Shown: piece after piece, positions 25,943 through 34,556 of the stretch
Position numbering within the stretch: the first letter of the stretch is position 1
Layout of the letters: each line of letters opens with the position of its first letter
DNA from: Zobellia russellii
Lineage (GTDB): Bacteria; Bacteroidota; Bacteroidia; Flavobacteriales; Flavobacteriaceae
Assembly: GCF_018728565.1 (NCBI RefSeq)
Contig: NZ_JACSOI010000001.1
Coordinates: 930,001-994,000, forward strand
Direction: 5' to 3'
DNA: 64,000 nucleotides
Position numbers and translations under genes: made by a program
The notes under the pieces: generated by a model
Told to the model about the DNA's origin: nothing
Seen by the model: only the letters and a program-made list of their open reading frames with translations
The model's database searches: none

Positions 25943-27223
25943 TTAAGAAATCTTGTCCATCTTCCCTTTAATCTCCTTCAAACATAAATTACCTAAGCTA
26001 CCTTCGTGAGTATGGTGAATGTCTCTCTTTGGCGTAAAGGTGCCTTCTTGAATTTCTTGTCCCATTTTTTTGTAGGCATCTCTAAAGGGTAACCCGCTTT
26101 GTACCAATTCGTTCAATGTGTCTACACTAAAGAGATAATCGTATTTCGGGTCTTCCAAAATGCCCTTGTTCACCTGCATTTCTTTAAGACTGAAAGTAAG
26201 AATCTCAATACACGCTTTCATATCCTGAATGGCGGGAACAATAATTTCTTTTACCAATTGCAGATCACGATGATATCCGCTCGGTAGGTTATTGATGACC
26301 AAAGTCAACTGATTGGGTATGCTCTGTAGCTTGTTGCATTTACCCCGTACAAGCTCAAAAACATCAGGGTTTTTCTTGTGCGGCATAATACTACTACCGG
26401 TGGTCAACTCATCTGGAAAGGACAGAAAGTTGAAATTCTGACTCATGTACAAACAGATGTCCATAGCCAGTTTTGATAGGGTAGCGGCGATATTTGCCAT
26501 TCCAAAAGCAGTTGCTTTCTCAACTTTTCCACGGCCCATTTGAGCGGCAACAACGTTATATTTAAGAGTTTCAAAACCCATTTCCTTTGTCGTGAAACTG
26601 CGGTCTATAGGGAAGGAGCTTCCATAACCGGCTGCACTTCCTAAAGGATTTTGGTCAGCTACCTTATAAGCTGCATCAACAAAATATAAATCATCAATAA
26701 GACTTTCTGCATAAGCCGATAACCACAGCCCAAAAGAAGATGGCATTGCAATCTGTAAATGGGTATATCCCGGAAGCAAAACGTCTTTGTGCTTTTCTGC
26801 AAGTTCCAAAAGCAAATCAAACAACTCCTTGGTGCTTGATTTTATTTCTGAAAGTTCGTTTTTCAGGTATAGGTGCATGGCCACCAAAACTTGATCGTTT
26901 CTAGACCGTGCGGTGTGTATTTTTTTACCGGTGTCGCCAAGTTTTTCAGTGAGTACATATTCTATTTTTGAGTGCATGTCCTCAAACGAATCTTCAATTA
27001 CGAACTCGCCTTTTTCAATGGTTTCGGCAATGGCATCCAATTCTTTTACCAAGTCCGCAGTTTCCTCATTGGTCAACAGTCCTATTTTACCCAGCATTTT
27101 GGCATGCGCTTGCGAAGCAATAACGTCGTATTTTGCCAAGTGCAAATCAAGCTCACGGTCGTTTCCAACGGTGAAATGGTCAATTTTTTTATCGGTGCTA
27201 AAGCCTTTGTCCCAGAGTTTCAT
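25943..27223 (-). CDS. argH: Argininosuccinate lyase
   Basis: Last step of arginine synthesis: splits argininosuccinate into arginine and fumarate. It has 426 residues, fumarase/aspartase superfamily. The signature loop TGSSIMPHKKNPD is present, with TARSRNDQV and the catalytic-His region PGYTHLQIAMP. The C-terminus is shorter than in E. coli, as usual in Bacteroidota. It is the last biosynthetic gene of the leftward arginine/proline cluster. It is separated from argE by a four-helix-bundle gene that appears to be an insertion, so its expression probably depends on read-through of that gene. Confidence 0.95.
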   Translation of the reverse strand: MKLWDKGFSTDKKIDHFTVGNDRELDLHLAKYDVIASQAHAKMLGKIGLLTNEETADLVKELDAIAETIEKGEFVIEDSFEDMHSKIEYVLTEKLGDTGKKIHTARSRNDQVLVAMHLYLKNELSEIKSSTKELFDLLLELAEKHKDVLLPGYTHLQIAMPSSFGLWLSAYAESLIDDLYFVDAAYKVADQNPLGSAAGYGSSFPIDRSFTTKEMGFETLKYNVVAAQMGRGKVEKATAFGMANIAATLSKLAMDICLYMSQNFNFLSFPDELTTGSSIMPHKKNPDVFELVRGKCNKLQSIPNQLTLVINNLPSGYHRDLQLVKEIIVPAIQDMKACIEILTFSLKEMQVNKGILEDPKYDYLFSVDTLNELVQSGLPFRDAYKKMGQEIQEGTFTPKRDIHHTHEGSLGNLCLKEIKGKMDKIS

Positions 27224-27244
27224 TTTTTCAGATATAAGTTTTAA

Positions 27245-27262
27245 GTTTATAGTTAAAAGTCA
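27245..27262. repeat. Left copy of inverted repeat flanking the four-helix-bundle gene
   Basis: GTTTATAGTTAAAAGTCA at 27245-27262 is the reverse complement of 27617-27634 with two mismatches; the central 12 bases (ATAGTTAAAAGT) match perfectly. It covers the stop codon of the four-helix-bundle gene. Confidence 0.75.
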
Positions 27263-27609
27263 CTATACTTTTTGATTAATGTGAATGTCATTTTTTGAAC
27301 TTCATCGCATAGGTCGAAAGTTCCCTCTAAATCTTCCTCAGACAGAAATCCGATTCTTTTTGATATTTCCAATTGTGTTTTTAATTCATTGATGGACCCG
27401 TTTGAAATTTCCAAAAAATGCCGAAATACTTTTTTTGATAATCTACCGGTACCCTCTGCAATATTACTTGGTATAGAAACTGCACATCTCCTAATTTGGC
27501 TGGTAAGACCAAATTTCTCTTCGACCGGAAAAGAAGAAGTCAATTTATAAACTTTTTCAACGAGATCCATTGATTTCTGCCAAACAATAAGCTCCTTGTA
27601 ATTATACAT
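27253..27609 (-). CDS. Four-helix-bundle protein (23S rRNA intervening-sequence type)
   Basis: 118-residue protein of the four-helix-bundle/S23 family. The opening YKELIVWQKSMDLVEKVY, the middle LTSQIRRCAVSIPSNIAEG and the following FLEISNGSINELKTQLEIS are characteristic. Such proteins are encoded in intervening sequences of 23S rRNA genes and, frequently in Bacteroidota, as lone genes; the diversity-generating-retroelement protein Avd shares the fold. It interrupts the arginine cluster between argE and argH, 31 and 29 bp from them. An imperfect 18-bp inverted repeat (16 of 18 matching) flanks it, and the left copy contains its stop codon. This looks like a small inserted cassette. No reverse transcriptase or template repeat is nearby. 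Confidence 0.85.
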   Translation of the reverse strand: MYNYKELIVWQKSMDLVEKVYKLTSSFPVEEKFGLTSQIRRCAVSIPSNIAEGTGRLSKKVFRHFLEISNGSINELKTQLEISKRIGFLSEEDLEGTFDLCDEVQKMTFTLIKKYSDF

Positions 27610-27616
27610 TTTCTAT

Positions 27617-27634
27617 TAACTTTTAACTATGAAC
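27617..27634. repeat. Right copy of inverted repeat flanking the four-helix-bundle gene
   Basis: TAACTTTTAACTATGAAC at 27617-27634, reverse complement of the left copy at 16 of 18 positions. It lies in the 31-bp gap between the argE stop and the four-helix-bundle start. Together the copies define a unit of about 390 bp. Confidence 0.75.
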
Positions 27635-27640
27635 CTAGCA

Positions 27641-28705
27641 CTAAAAAAGAAATCCTTTCAATAAATTAATATACAAATCTATTCCGTCTTCTATTTCTTT
27701 GACGTAGATGTATTCATCTGCCGAATGTGATCGTGTGCTGTCTCCAGGTCCTAGTTTAAGGGACTGACAGGTTAATGCGGCTTGGTCCGAGAGTGTAGGG
27801 GAGCCGTAGGTTTTTCTTCCTAATGCAATTCCCGACTGCACTAATGGATGATTTTTATCAATAGCCGAAGAATTCAGTTTTAATGAGCGCTCCTTTAATT
27901 CACAAGGTGCTTCTTTCTTTAGGATTTCAGCAATTTCTCCGTTGGTGTATTTGTCGTTTACACGCACATCTATAACCAAGTCTACCTGTGCAGGAACCAC
28001 GTTATGTTGTGAGCCTCCGTTAATTTGTGTAACCGTTAATTTTACGGGGCCTAAGGCTTCCGAAACCTTATCGAACTTATAGTTTTTGAACCACTCCAAT
28101 ACTTCAATAGTGTTGTAAATGGAGTTGTTATCGTTGGGGTGTGCGGCATGTGATGGAGTGCCTTTTATGACCGCATCAAAAACGACCAATCCTTTTTCAG
28201 CTATGGCCAAATCCAACAAAGTAGGTTCGCCCACAATGGCAACATCAATCTTTGGTAGGTGTGGCAGAAGTCCACGTAGGCTATTAGGGCCTGAGCTTTC
28301 TTCTTCCATAGAAGCTACCATTAGAATATTATGATTTAGGTTTTCTTCCGCATAATAGTGGGTGAACGTTGCGATAAGGGAAACCAAAGCGCCACCCGCA
28401 TCGTTACTGCCCAAACCATAAAGTTTTCCATCTTCAATATGTGCGTTGAAAGGGTCTCTTGTGTAAGCCGAATTTGGTTTTACCGTGTCATGATGCGAAT
28501 TTAGAAGCAAGGTAGGCTTGCTTTCATCATAGTGTTTGTTTACCGCGTACACATTGTTTAAGTGACGTTTAAAAGGAATGTCAAAAGCTTTGAACCAGTT
28601 CTCAATGGCGTCCGCAGTTTTATCCTCTTCAGATGAAAACGATTGAATCGAAATCAGTTCCTTTAATAAGTCTATTGCTTTTTGCGTTAATGCTGCTTGT
28701 TCCAT
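27641..28705 (-). CDS. argE: M20 family N-acyl-ornithine deacetylase
   Basis: 354-residue zinc-dependent M20 peptidase-family deacylase, removing the acyl group from N-acetyl- (or N-succinyl-) ornithine or -citrulline. Metal-site segments are LLLNSHHDTV, LYGLGSNDAGG and SMEEESSGPNS (catalytic Glu pair), plus HSADEY near the C-terminus. In the Bacteroidota pathway carbamoylation precedes deacylation, so the substrate here is probably N-acyl-citrulline. It lies between argB (2 bp upstream) and the inserted four-helix-bundle gene. A related M20 dipeptidase activity is possible in principle, but the context argues strongly for arginine synthesis. Confidence 0.9.
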   Translation of the reverse strand: MEQAALTQKAIDLLKELISIQSFSSEEDKTADAIENWFKAFDIPFKRHLNNVYAVNKHYDESKPTLLLNSHHDTVKPNSAYTRDPFNAHIEDGKLYGLGSNDAGGALVSLIATFTHYYAEENLNHNILMVASMEEESSGPNSLRGLLPHLPKIDVAIVGEPTLLDLAIAEKGLVVFDAVIKGTPSHAAHPNDNNSIYNTIEVLEWFKNYKFDKVSEALGPVKLTVTQINGGSQHNVVPAQVDLVIDVRVNDKYTNGEIAEILKKEAPCELKERSLKLNSSAIDKNHPLVQSGIALGRKTYGSPTLSDQAALTCQSLKLGPGDSTRSHSADEYIYVKEIEDGIDLYINLLKGFLF

Positions 28706-28707
28706 TT

Positions 28708-29481
28708 TTATAAGGTAAGGGTAGTGAATAAAGTGGATTTAGGGTCTAACATGCCTATGTCTCCAATGCGTACCTGATGTACGTTTTGTTTAAGGGCGTG
28801 AAAGCAATTTTCCATTTTTGGGAGCATGCCATCTGCAATAATTTTCTGCTCCAGCAAGGTTTTGTAGGATTCGGTATCAATATGCTTAACTACGGATTCT
28901 TCATCGGTTACATCCATTAGGACACCCTTTTTCTCAAAACAATAATAAAGGGTGGTTTCGTAACTAGAGCTCATGCCAATGGCCAACTCAGAAGCAATGG
29001 TATCTGCATTGGTGTTCAATAGTTGCCCCTCGCCATTATGGGTCATCGCACAGAAAACGGGAGTTAGCCCTGCTTCTAATAGCTTTGTAATAACCGTTGC
29101 GTTTACACCATCTACATCTCCAGCAAAGCCGTAATCAATATCTTTTACAGGTCTTTTGTGCGCTTGAATGGTATCTCCGTCCGCACCGCTAAGTCCAATG
29201 GCATTACAATTTAAGGATTGTAGCTCCGCTACGATATTTTTATTGACGAGTCCGCCATAGACCATGGTAATCAGTTCAAGGTTTTTTTCATCTGTAATAC
29301 GGCGCCCACCAATGAGTTTGGATTCTATACCTAATCTTTTGCCCAATTGAGTGGCCAGTTTTCCACCGCCATGAACCAATATTTTTGGCCCTTCCAATTC
29401 GGAAAAAGCTTTTAGGAATTTAGAGAGTTCCTCTTTATTTTCAATGACATTACCGCCTATTTTTATGATAGATAACTTCAT
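28708..29481 (-). CDS. argB: Acetylglutamate kinase
   Basis: 257-residue amino-acid kinase, phosphorylating N-acetylglutamate (or N-succinylglutamate). Typical features are the N-terminal IKIGGNVIE, the glycine-rich ILVHGGGKLATQLGKRLG and the middle AIGLSGADG. It lacks an N-terminal extension, such as is found in arginine-inhibited hexameric forms, so feedback control may be absent. The stop is 2 bp before argE and the start is 4 bp after the carbamoyltransferase stop, within the cluster. Confidence 0.93.
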   Translation of the reverse strand: MKLSIIKIGGNVIENKEELSKFLKAFSELEGPKILVHGGGKLATQLGKRLGIESKLIGGRRITDEKNLELITMVYGGLVNKNIVAELQSLNCNAIGLSGADGDTIQAHKRPVKDIDYGFAGDVDGVNATVITKLLEAGLTPVFCAMTHNGEGQLLNTNADTIASELAIGMSSSYETTLYYCFEKKGVLMDVTDEESVVKHIDTESYKTLLEQKIIADGMLPKMENCFHALKQNVHQVRIGDIGMLDPKSTLFTTLTL

Positions 29482-29485
29482 GGGT

Positions 29486-30421
29486 TTACTGTTCCAATAT
29501 TTTCTTCAATACAATTTGTGCGGCGTAAGTTCTATTGTTGGCTTGTTCTATGACCAAAGATTGGTCGCCATCTAGGACAGCATCCGCAACTACTATGTTT
29601 CTACGTACCGGTAGACAGTGCATAAATTTAGCGTTACCCACTTTTTCCGGGGTCATGGTCCAGCTTTTGTCTTGGTTTAAGACTTTGCCGTAATCGTTGT
29701 AACTGCTCCAGTTTTTTACGTAAATGAAGTCGGCATTTTCGCAAGCTTTGTTCTGGTCGTACTCAATAGTTGCTCCTTTGGTGACTTCTGGGTTCAATTC
29801 GTAGCCTTCCGGATGTGTAATTACAAAATCGGCATCTTGCAAATGCATCATCTCTACAAATGAATTGGCTACGGCATGAGGTAATGCCTTTGGGTGAGGT
29901 GCCCAAGAAAGTACCACTTTAGGTCTTGTCTTAGTGTTTTGTTCGGCCAAGGTAATGGCATCGGCCAAAGCCTGTAACGGGTGGCCTACTGAACTTTCCA
30001 TATTTACAATGGGTACGCTGGCGTATTTTTTAAATCCGTTCAAAACCTTTTCGGCCTCGTCTTCTTCTTTGTCCTGCAATCCGGCAAAGGCTCTAATGGC
30101 AACAATATCACAGTACTGTGATATAACTTGTGCTGCTTCTTTAATGTGTTCTGAAGTTCCTTGGTCCATAACCGTGCCATCGGCATATTCCAAAGCCCAC
30201 CCTTCGCTTCCAAAATTCATGACAATTACCTCCATTCCAAGGTTCATAGCTGCTTTTTGGGTGCTCAAGCGAGTACGGAGACTGTTGTTGAAGAATAACA
30301 ACCCAATAGTTTTGTCCGAACCTAAGCTCTTGTGTTTCCTTGGGGCTTCTTTTAAATTTCGGGCCTCTTTCACCCAGTTTTCCAACGAATCTATGTCTTG
30401 TAAAGAAAGGTAATGTTTCAT
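29486..30421 (-). CDS. argF': N-acetyl/N-succinyl-ornithine carbamoyltransferase (ArgF')
   Basis: 311-residue transcarbamylase acting on N-acylated ornithine. The carbamoyl-phosphate loop reads NNSLRTRLSTQKAA instead of the STRT of ordinary ornithine transcarbamylase, and the C-terminal motif is MHCLPVRRN, both typical of the AOTCase/SOTCase branch. A single position tells the two apart in characterised enzymes: Pro90 in the Bacteroides succinyl enzyme, Glu92 in the Xanthomonas acetyl enzyme. By my alignment it is Ser90 here (GTSEHIKE), so the acyl group cannot be assigned. Context with argB, argE, argC and argD confirms the pathway. Confidence 0.9.
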   Translation of the reverse strand: MKHYLSLQDIDSLENWVKEARNLKEAPRKHKSLGSDKTIGLLFFNNSLRTRLSTQKAAMNLGMEVIVMNFGSEGWALEYADGTVMDQGTSEHIKEAAQVISQYCDIVAIRAFAGLQDKEEDEAEKVLNGFKKYASVPIVNMESSVGHPLQALADAITLAEQNTKTRPKVVLSWAPHPKALPHAVANSFVEMMHLQDADFVITHPEGYELNPEVTKGATIEYDQNKACENADFIYVKNWSSYNDYGKVLNQDKSWTMTPEKVGNAKFMHCLPVRRNIVVADAVLDGDQSLVIEQANNRTYAAQIVLKKILEQ

Positions 30422-30471
30422 TTGTGTTCTTTTCTCTTGCTATTCTATTTTTTCTGTGGATGTTATCTACA

Positions 30472-31260
30472 TCAATGGTCCGCTAAAAAGTGACCGTCTG
30501 TTGTCTTTATTTTGGTATGCTTGCCCGTCCCCTCAAAAGCATCGGTTATAAAGTTGTCGTTAAGTCCGTTTACGATCCAAGTTTCAATACCGGCCTTTTG
30601 GGCAATGGTAGCAGCTTCCACTTTGGATTGCATTCCTCCGGTACCGTGCGATGATTTGTGCGAGCTTATTTCTTGTTGCAGACTATCAATACCCAATACT
30701 TCTGCAATAGTGTCCGGTTTTCCGTTTTCTATGGAAGCTTTGGTATATATCCCATCCGTATTGGTGGCAATCATTAAAAGGTCCGCTTTAAGCAAGGCAG
30801 CCGTTAATGCGGCCAGTTTATCATTATCGCCAAACTGAATCTCATCTGCGGCAACCGTGTCATTTTCATTAATGACAGGAATAAAATTATTGCTTACCAA
30901 AATGTCTATAGTATTCTTGATATTGGCTTTTGATTTTGGGTTCTCAAAATCCGAATACGATAAAAGACACTGTGCAGCAAAAATTCCTAATTCCCTAAAG
31001 CTCTCTTGGAACATACGCATTAAATGCGGTTGGCCAATAGCGGCCAATGCTTGTTTTACGTTGATTTCCTCTCCGTTGTGCTCCAATTTCACGAACTGCT
31101 TAGCTGCGGCAATGGCCCCGGAACTTACAATGACAAACTCATAATCGTCCTTAAGCAGTGCTATTTGTCTACCTATGTCCTCTATTTTTCCTCGGGAAAT
31201 CTGATTGGTTTCCTTGGTAAGGGTGTTAGAGCCTATTTTTAATAAAATCCTTTTTTTCAT
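30472..31260 (-). CDS. proB: Glutamate 5-kinase, short form
   Basis: First enzyme of proline synthesis (262 residues), phosphorylating the gamma-carboxyl of glutamate. The amino-acid-kinase fold is shown by ILLKIGSNTLT, VSSGAIAAAKQF, the NENDTVAADE loop and FGDNDKLAAL. The C-terminal PUA domain of the E. coli enzyme (367 residues) is missing; the protein ends soon after GTGGMQSKVEAA...WIVNG, as in other PUA-less kinases. It sits next to proA inside the arginine cluster, so the two glutamate-derived pathways share one transcript. Confidence 0.93.
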   Translation of the reverse strand: MKKRILLKIGSNTLTKETNQISRGKIEDIGRQIALLKDDYEFVIVSSGAIAAAKQFVKLEHNGEEINVKQALAAIGQPHLMRMFQESFRELGIFAAQCLLSYSDFENPKSKANIKNTIDILVSNNFIPVINENDTVAADEIQFGDNDKLAALTAALLKADLLMIATNTDGIYTKASIENGKPDTIAEVLGIDSLQQEISSHKSSHGTGGMQSKVEAATIAQKAGIETWIVNGLNDNFITDAFEGTGKHTKIKTTDGHFLADH

Positions 31261-31305
31261 CAGGTATTCTTTTTCATTCGTTGGGAGACAAGGGGGAGTT
31301 GAAAT

Positions 31306-32505
31306 TTATCCTCTTGTTTGCCCGTTTCCTTTTACATACCACTTATTGGTCACCAAGTGTTGCAACCCTATAGGGCCTCTTTGGTGCAACTTGTCCGTAC
31401 TAATGGCAAGTTCGCCCCCCAGTCCAAATTGCCCGCCATCCGTAAAGCGGGTAGAGGCATTGTGGTAGACTGCTGCTGTATCTACATTGCTCATGAAATA
31501 ATCTGCAGTTTCGTTATTGGCCGTAATGATCGAGGCGCTATGCCCACCACCGTAAGTGTTTATTTTTGAAATGGCATCTTCAATATCCGAACTTTGGCCA
31601 ATTACAATCTTGTAATCTAGAAACTCCTCGTACCAAACCCGCTCGTCCTCTATGGTTTTTGTACCCTCCATACCGGATATGGCATCATCGGCCAAAATTT
31701 CAACATCACTCTTTTTTAGTTCCTGTATTAAATGCTGAAGGAACTGTTGTTTGCGTGGTAAATCCGATGAAACAAGAACCTTGTCCAGAGCGTTACAGGC
31801 CGATATTTTGGTCGTTTTTGCGTTGATGATAATGTCTATTGCCATCTCTAAATCGGCCTCCTTATCAATAAAAACAAAATTATTTCCACGACCACTAACA
31901 ATAACAGGGCAGGTGGCATGCTGTTTTACAAAAGCGATTAGCCTTTCGCCACCTCTAGGTACAATAAGATCCACCTTTTGGGTAGGTTTTTCTAGGAAAG
32001 CCTGAGTTTCCGTCCGGTTGAATTGCAGATAGGTAACCCAATCCGCATCGGCCTCATTAGCTTCTAGCGCTTTGTGCCATAAATCTACCAATAGCAGATT
32101 GCTGTTAAGCGATTCTTTTCCGCCTTTCAATAAAATCTTGTTTCCTGATTTAAATGCGATTCCAGCCGCTTCGATAGTAACATCGGGTCTGGATTCATAT
32201 ATAATAAGAATCGTTCCAAAAGGAGCTGTCTTATTGCTTACCTGCATACCGTTCTCGTGCTCAAAACTAAAGCGTTCCACACCTAGAGGGTCTTCTTGTG
32301 CCGCAAGTTGCTGCAGGCTCAAAATCATACCGTCTATTTTACTTTGGTCTACTTTAAGGCGGTCGCGCATGGCAATATCGTCGCCCATATAGCTTTCCAT
32401 ATCAATTTTATTGGCAGCTAAAATCGCGATCCTTTCTTTGTCCAAAAGTTGGGCCATATCAGAAAGTACGGCGTTACGTTGTTTTATGTCCAGTAATAAG
32501 CTCAT
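31306..32505 (-). CDS. proA: Gamma-glutamyl phosphate reductase
   Basis: 399-residue aldehyde-dehydrogenase-fold enzyme reducing glutamyl 5-phosphate to glutamate semialdehyde with NADPH. Family segments are KTAPFGTILIIYESRPDVT, PRGGERLIAFV and the catalytic-Cys region KISACNALDKVLV; the C-terminus holds STRFTDGGQFGLGGELAIST, all diagnostic for ProA. Its start shares one base with the argD stop (TAATG type), indicating translational coupling, and proB follows 45 bp downstream. The length is close to the usual 410-420. Confidence 0.95.
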   Translation of the reverse strand: MSLLLDIKQRNAVLSDMAQLLDKERIAILAANKIDMESYMGDDIAMRDRLKVDQSKIDGMILSLQQLAAQEDPLGVERFSFEHENGMQVSNKTAPFGTILIIYESRPDVTIEAAGIAFKSGNKILLKGGKESLNSNLLLVDLWHKALEANEADADWVTYLQFNRTETQAFLEKPTQKVDLIVPRGGERLIAFVKQHATCPVIVSGRGNNFVFIDKEADLEMAIDIIINAKTTKISACNALDKVLVSSDLPRKQQFLQHLIQELKKSDVEILADDAISGMEGTKTIEDERVWYEEFLDYKIVIGQSSDIEDAISKINTYGGGHSASIITANNETADYFMSNVDTAAVYHNASTRFTDGGQFGLGGELAISTDKLHQRGPIGLQHLVTNKWYVKGNGQTRG

Positions 32506-33629
32506 TACAATTCTGCTTTTAAGGCGGTGAAAAAAGTATCTAAATGCGCTTTGGTAATATTTAAGGCAGGAAGGACTCTTAAAACATACTTGTCCTTGGC
32601 ACCTCCTGTAAATAATTGTTGGTTATGGATTAACCTCTTCCTTAGATCGGCTACTTCAAAATTGAACTCAAGACCTAACATAAGACCTCTACCTTTTACT
32701 TTTTTAATTTGAGGTATTTCTGCAGCCAAGGTTTTAAAATAACCTTCTAAGTCCGCCGCGTTTTCTATAAGTTTTTCTTCTTCCAAAACTTCTAAAACTG
32801 CCAGTGTGGCTACGGAAGCCAAATGATTTCCACCAAAAGTGGTGCCCAATAAACCGTAAGAAGCCTTAATGTCTTCATGGATTAGAATGCCGCCCACTGG
32901 AAAACCGTTACCCATACCTTTGGCCACCGAAATAATATCCGGTTGTATGTCATGATGCTGAAAAGCGAAGAATTTACCGCTTCTGCCAAAACCACATTGC
33001 ACTTCATCGGCAATCAATACCGATCCGTTAGCTTTCGTAAGTGAGGCAATTTGCTGATAAAATTCCGTAGTGGGTTCATCCAAACCACCAACACCTTGTA
33101 TGGTCTCTATAATTACCGCACATACATCTCCTTTTTCTATTTCATTTTGAAATGCTTCAAAGTCGTTCAACGGAAGAAAAGTAACCTCCTGCTGTAAATT
33201 GATAGGAGCGTTTATTTTTGGATTGTCCGTTGCGGCAACGGCTGCGGAGGTACGGCCGTGAAAACCGTTGGTGAATGCGATAACCCTAGATTTACCAGTA
33301 TGGAAAGAAGCTAGTTTTAGCGCATTTTCATTGGCCTCTGCACCGGAATTACATAAAAACAGATTGTAATTTTCACAGCCCGAAAGCTCGCCTAGTTTAG
33401 TAGCCAGTTCCTCTTGCAAAGGGTTCTTTACCGAGTTGCTGTAAAACCCTATTTTATTTAGCTGGTCCGTAAGACGTTTTACGTAATGTGGATGAGAGTG
33501 GCCAATGGAGATTACGGCATGACCTCCGTAGAAATCCAGGTATTCCGTTCCTTTAGCATCGGTTACTACTATCCCCTTTGCAGAAACCGGGGTTACATCG
33601 TATAATGGGTAAACATCAAATAAATTCAT
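32505..33629 (-). CDS. argD: N-acetyl/N-succinyl-ornithine aminotransferase
   Basis: Class III PLP-dependent aminotransferase (374 residues) that converts N-acyl-glutamate semialdehyde to N-acyl-ornithine. Visible are the pocket CNSGAEANENALK, the Asp of LIADEVQCGFGRSG and the PLP-binding Lys in ISVAKGMGNGFPVGG. I use the ATG at 33629 (MNLFDVYPLYD), where homologues begin and which has an A-rich upstream region. An in-frame ATG at 33653 would add 8 residues. Sandwiched between proC and proA, it overlaps proA by one base. Confidence 0.93.
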   Translation of the reverse strand: MNLFDVYPLYDVTPVSAKGIVVTDAKGTEYLDFYGGHAVISIGHSHPHYVKRLTDQLNKIGFYSNSVKNPLQEELATKLGELSGCENYNLFLCNSGAEANENALKLASFHTGKSRVIAFTNGFHGRTSAAVAATDNPKINAPINLQQEVTFLPLNDFEAFQNEIEKGDVCAVIIETIQGVGGLDEPTTEFYQQIASLTKANGSVLIADEVQCGFGRSGKFFAFQHHDIQPDIISVAKGMGNGFPVGGILIHEDIKASYGLLGTTFGGNHLASVATLAVLEVLEEEKLIENAADLEGYFKTLAAEIPQIKKVKGRGLMLGLEFNFEVADLRKRLIHNQQLFTGGAKDKYVLRVLPALNITKAHLDTFFTALKAEL

Positions 33630-33685
33630 AACTTTTACTGTTGAGCTGATCATAGCTTCTTGTATTTTATTAGAGAGGCCGCCCT

Positions 33686-34486
33686 TTACAACTGGTTCTC
33701 TTTAATTCTACTGATTTTTTCATAGGATGCTACTATCCCCTGAATAAGGGAAGAGCTAAGACCTTGGTGCTCCATTTCATTTAGACCTTGAATGGTGCAA
33801 CCTTGGGGTGTGGTAACCCGGTCAATCTCCGCTTCCGGGTGACTTCCGGATTCAATTAACAGGCTGGCTGCTCCGCTACAAGTATGCATGGCCAATTCCT
33901 GTGCTTCCTTGGCATCAAAACCTAACTGAATGGCACCTTGTGTAGTGGCGCGGATCAAACGCATCCAAAAGGCAATACCGCTAGCGCAGATTACCGTTGC
34001 GGCCTGCATTTGGGTTTCAGGAATTTCCATGGAATGTCCCATACGATTGAAAATAGCCTTAGCCAATTCAATCTTCTTTTTGCCCTTTTCATTGCTACAG
34101 ATACAGGTCATGGATTGCCCTACCGAAATAGCCGTGTTGGGCATACTTCTTATGATATTGCAGTCCTCACCAAGAATATCCTCCATTTTAGCAATACTAA
34201 AACCGGTTATAGTAGAGATGACCACGTGTTTTTCCGTAAGCAGGTCTTTGGTGCTTTCCAAAATGTTTTCCAATTGAGCGGGCTGCACGGCCAAAATAAG
34301 GATATCCGAATTTTCAACCGCTTCTCTATTGTCCGAGGTAATTGTAACATTGCCATAGTTGGCATATTCCTCAATTTCAGCAGTGTTTCTTTTGGTCAGG
34401 TACATGGTTGTAGCACCGTTGGAATTTAAAATTCCCTTTGCAATGGAAAGTCCTAAATTTCCTGCTCCTATAATGGCTATTTTCAT
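33686..34486 (-). CDS. proC: Pyrroline-5-carboxylate reductase
   Basis: Last step of proline synthesis (266 residues): NAD(P)H-dependent reduction of pyrroline-5-carboxylate. The N-terminus MKIAIIGAGNLGLSIAKGIL is the Rossmann GxGxxG. The C-terminal half has ASGIAFWMRLIRA and VTTPQGCTIQGLNEME, the substrate-site signature of P5C reductases. ATG 34486 is chosen because the Rossmann strand begins there; the frame is open 15 codons further upstream without support. It lies between argC and argD in the merged arginine/proline cluster. Confidence 0.93.
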   Translation of the reverse strand: MKIAIIGAGNLGLSIAKGILNSNGATTMYLTKRNTAEIEEYANYGNVTITSDNREAVENSDILILAVQPAQLENILESTKDLLTEKHVVISTITGFSIAKMEDILGEDCNIIRSMPNTAISVGQSMTCICSNEKGKKKIELAKAIFNRMGHSMEIPETQMQAATVICASGIAFWMRLIRATTQGAIQLGFDAKEAQELAMHTCSGAASLLIESGSHPEAEIDRVTTPQGCTIQGLNEMEHQGLSSSLIQGIVASYEKISRIKENQL

Positions 34487-34556
34487 TTTTAATTTTTTGG
34501 TTGTTTCCGTTACTGTTCGGTAGAACCGCATTACGGAAATAGTTTTCTATTAATCG

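Noticed and set aside
27253-27609. Diversity-generating retroelement, because the four-helix-bundle protein resembles Avd
   Set aside because: No reverse transcriptase, template repeat or variable repeat was found within the window.
30472-31260. ProB as a truncated gene because the PUA domain is missing
   Set aside because: PUA-less glutamate 5-kinases are a normal short form, and all catalytic segments are intact.
29934-34429. Several + strand frames of 100-160 codons opposite argF', proB and proC
   Set aside because: They are antisense to confirmed arginine and proline genes and have no recognisable domain.
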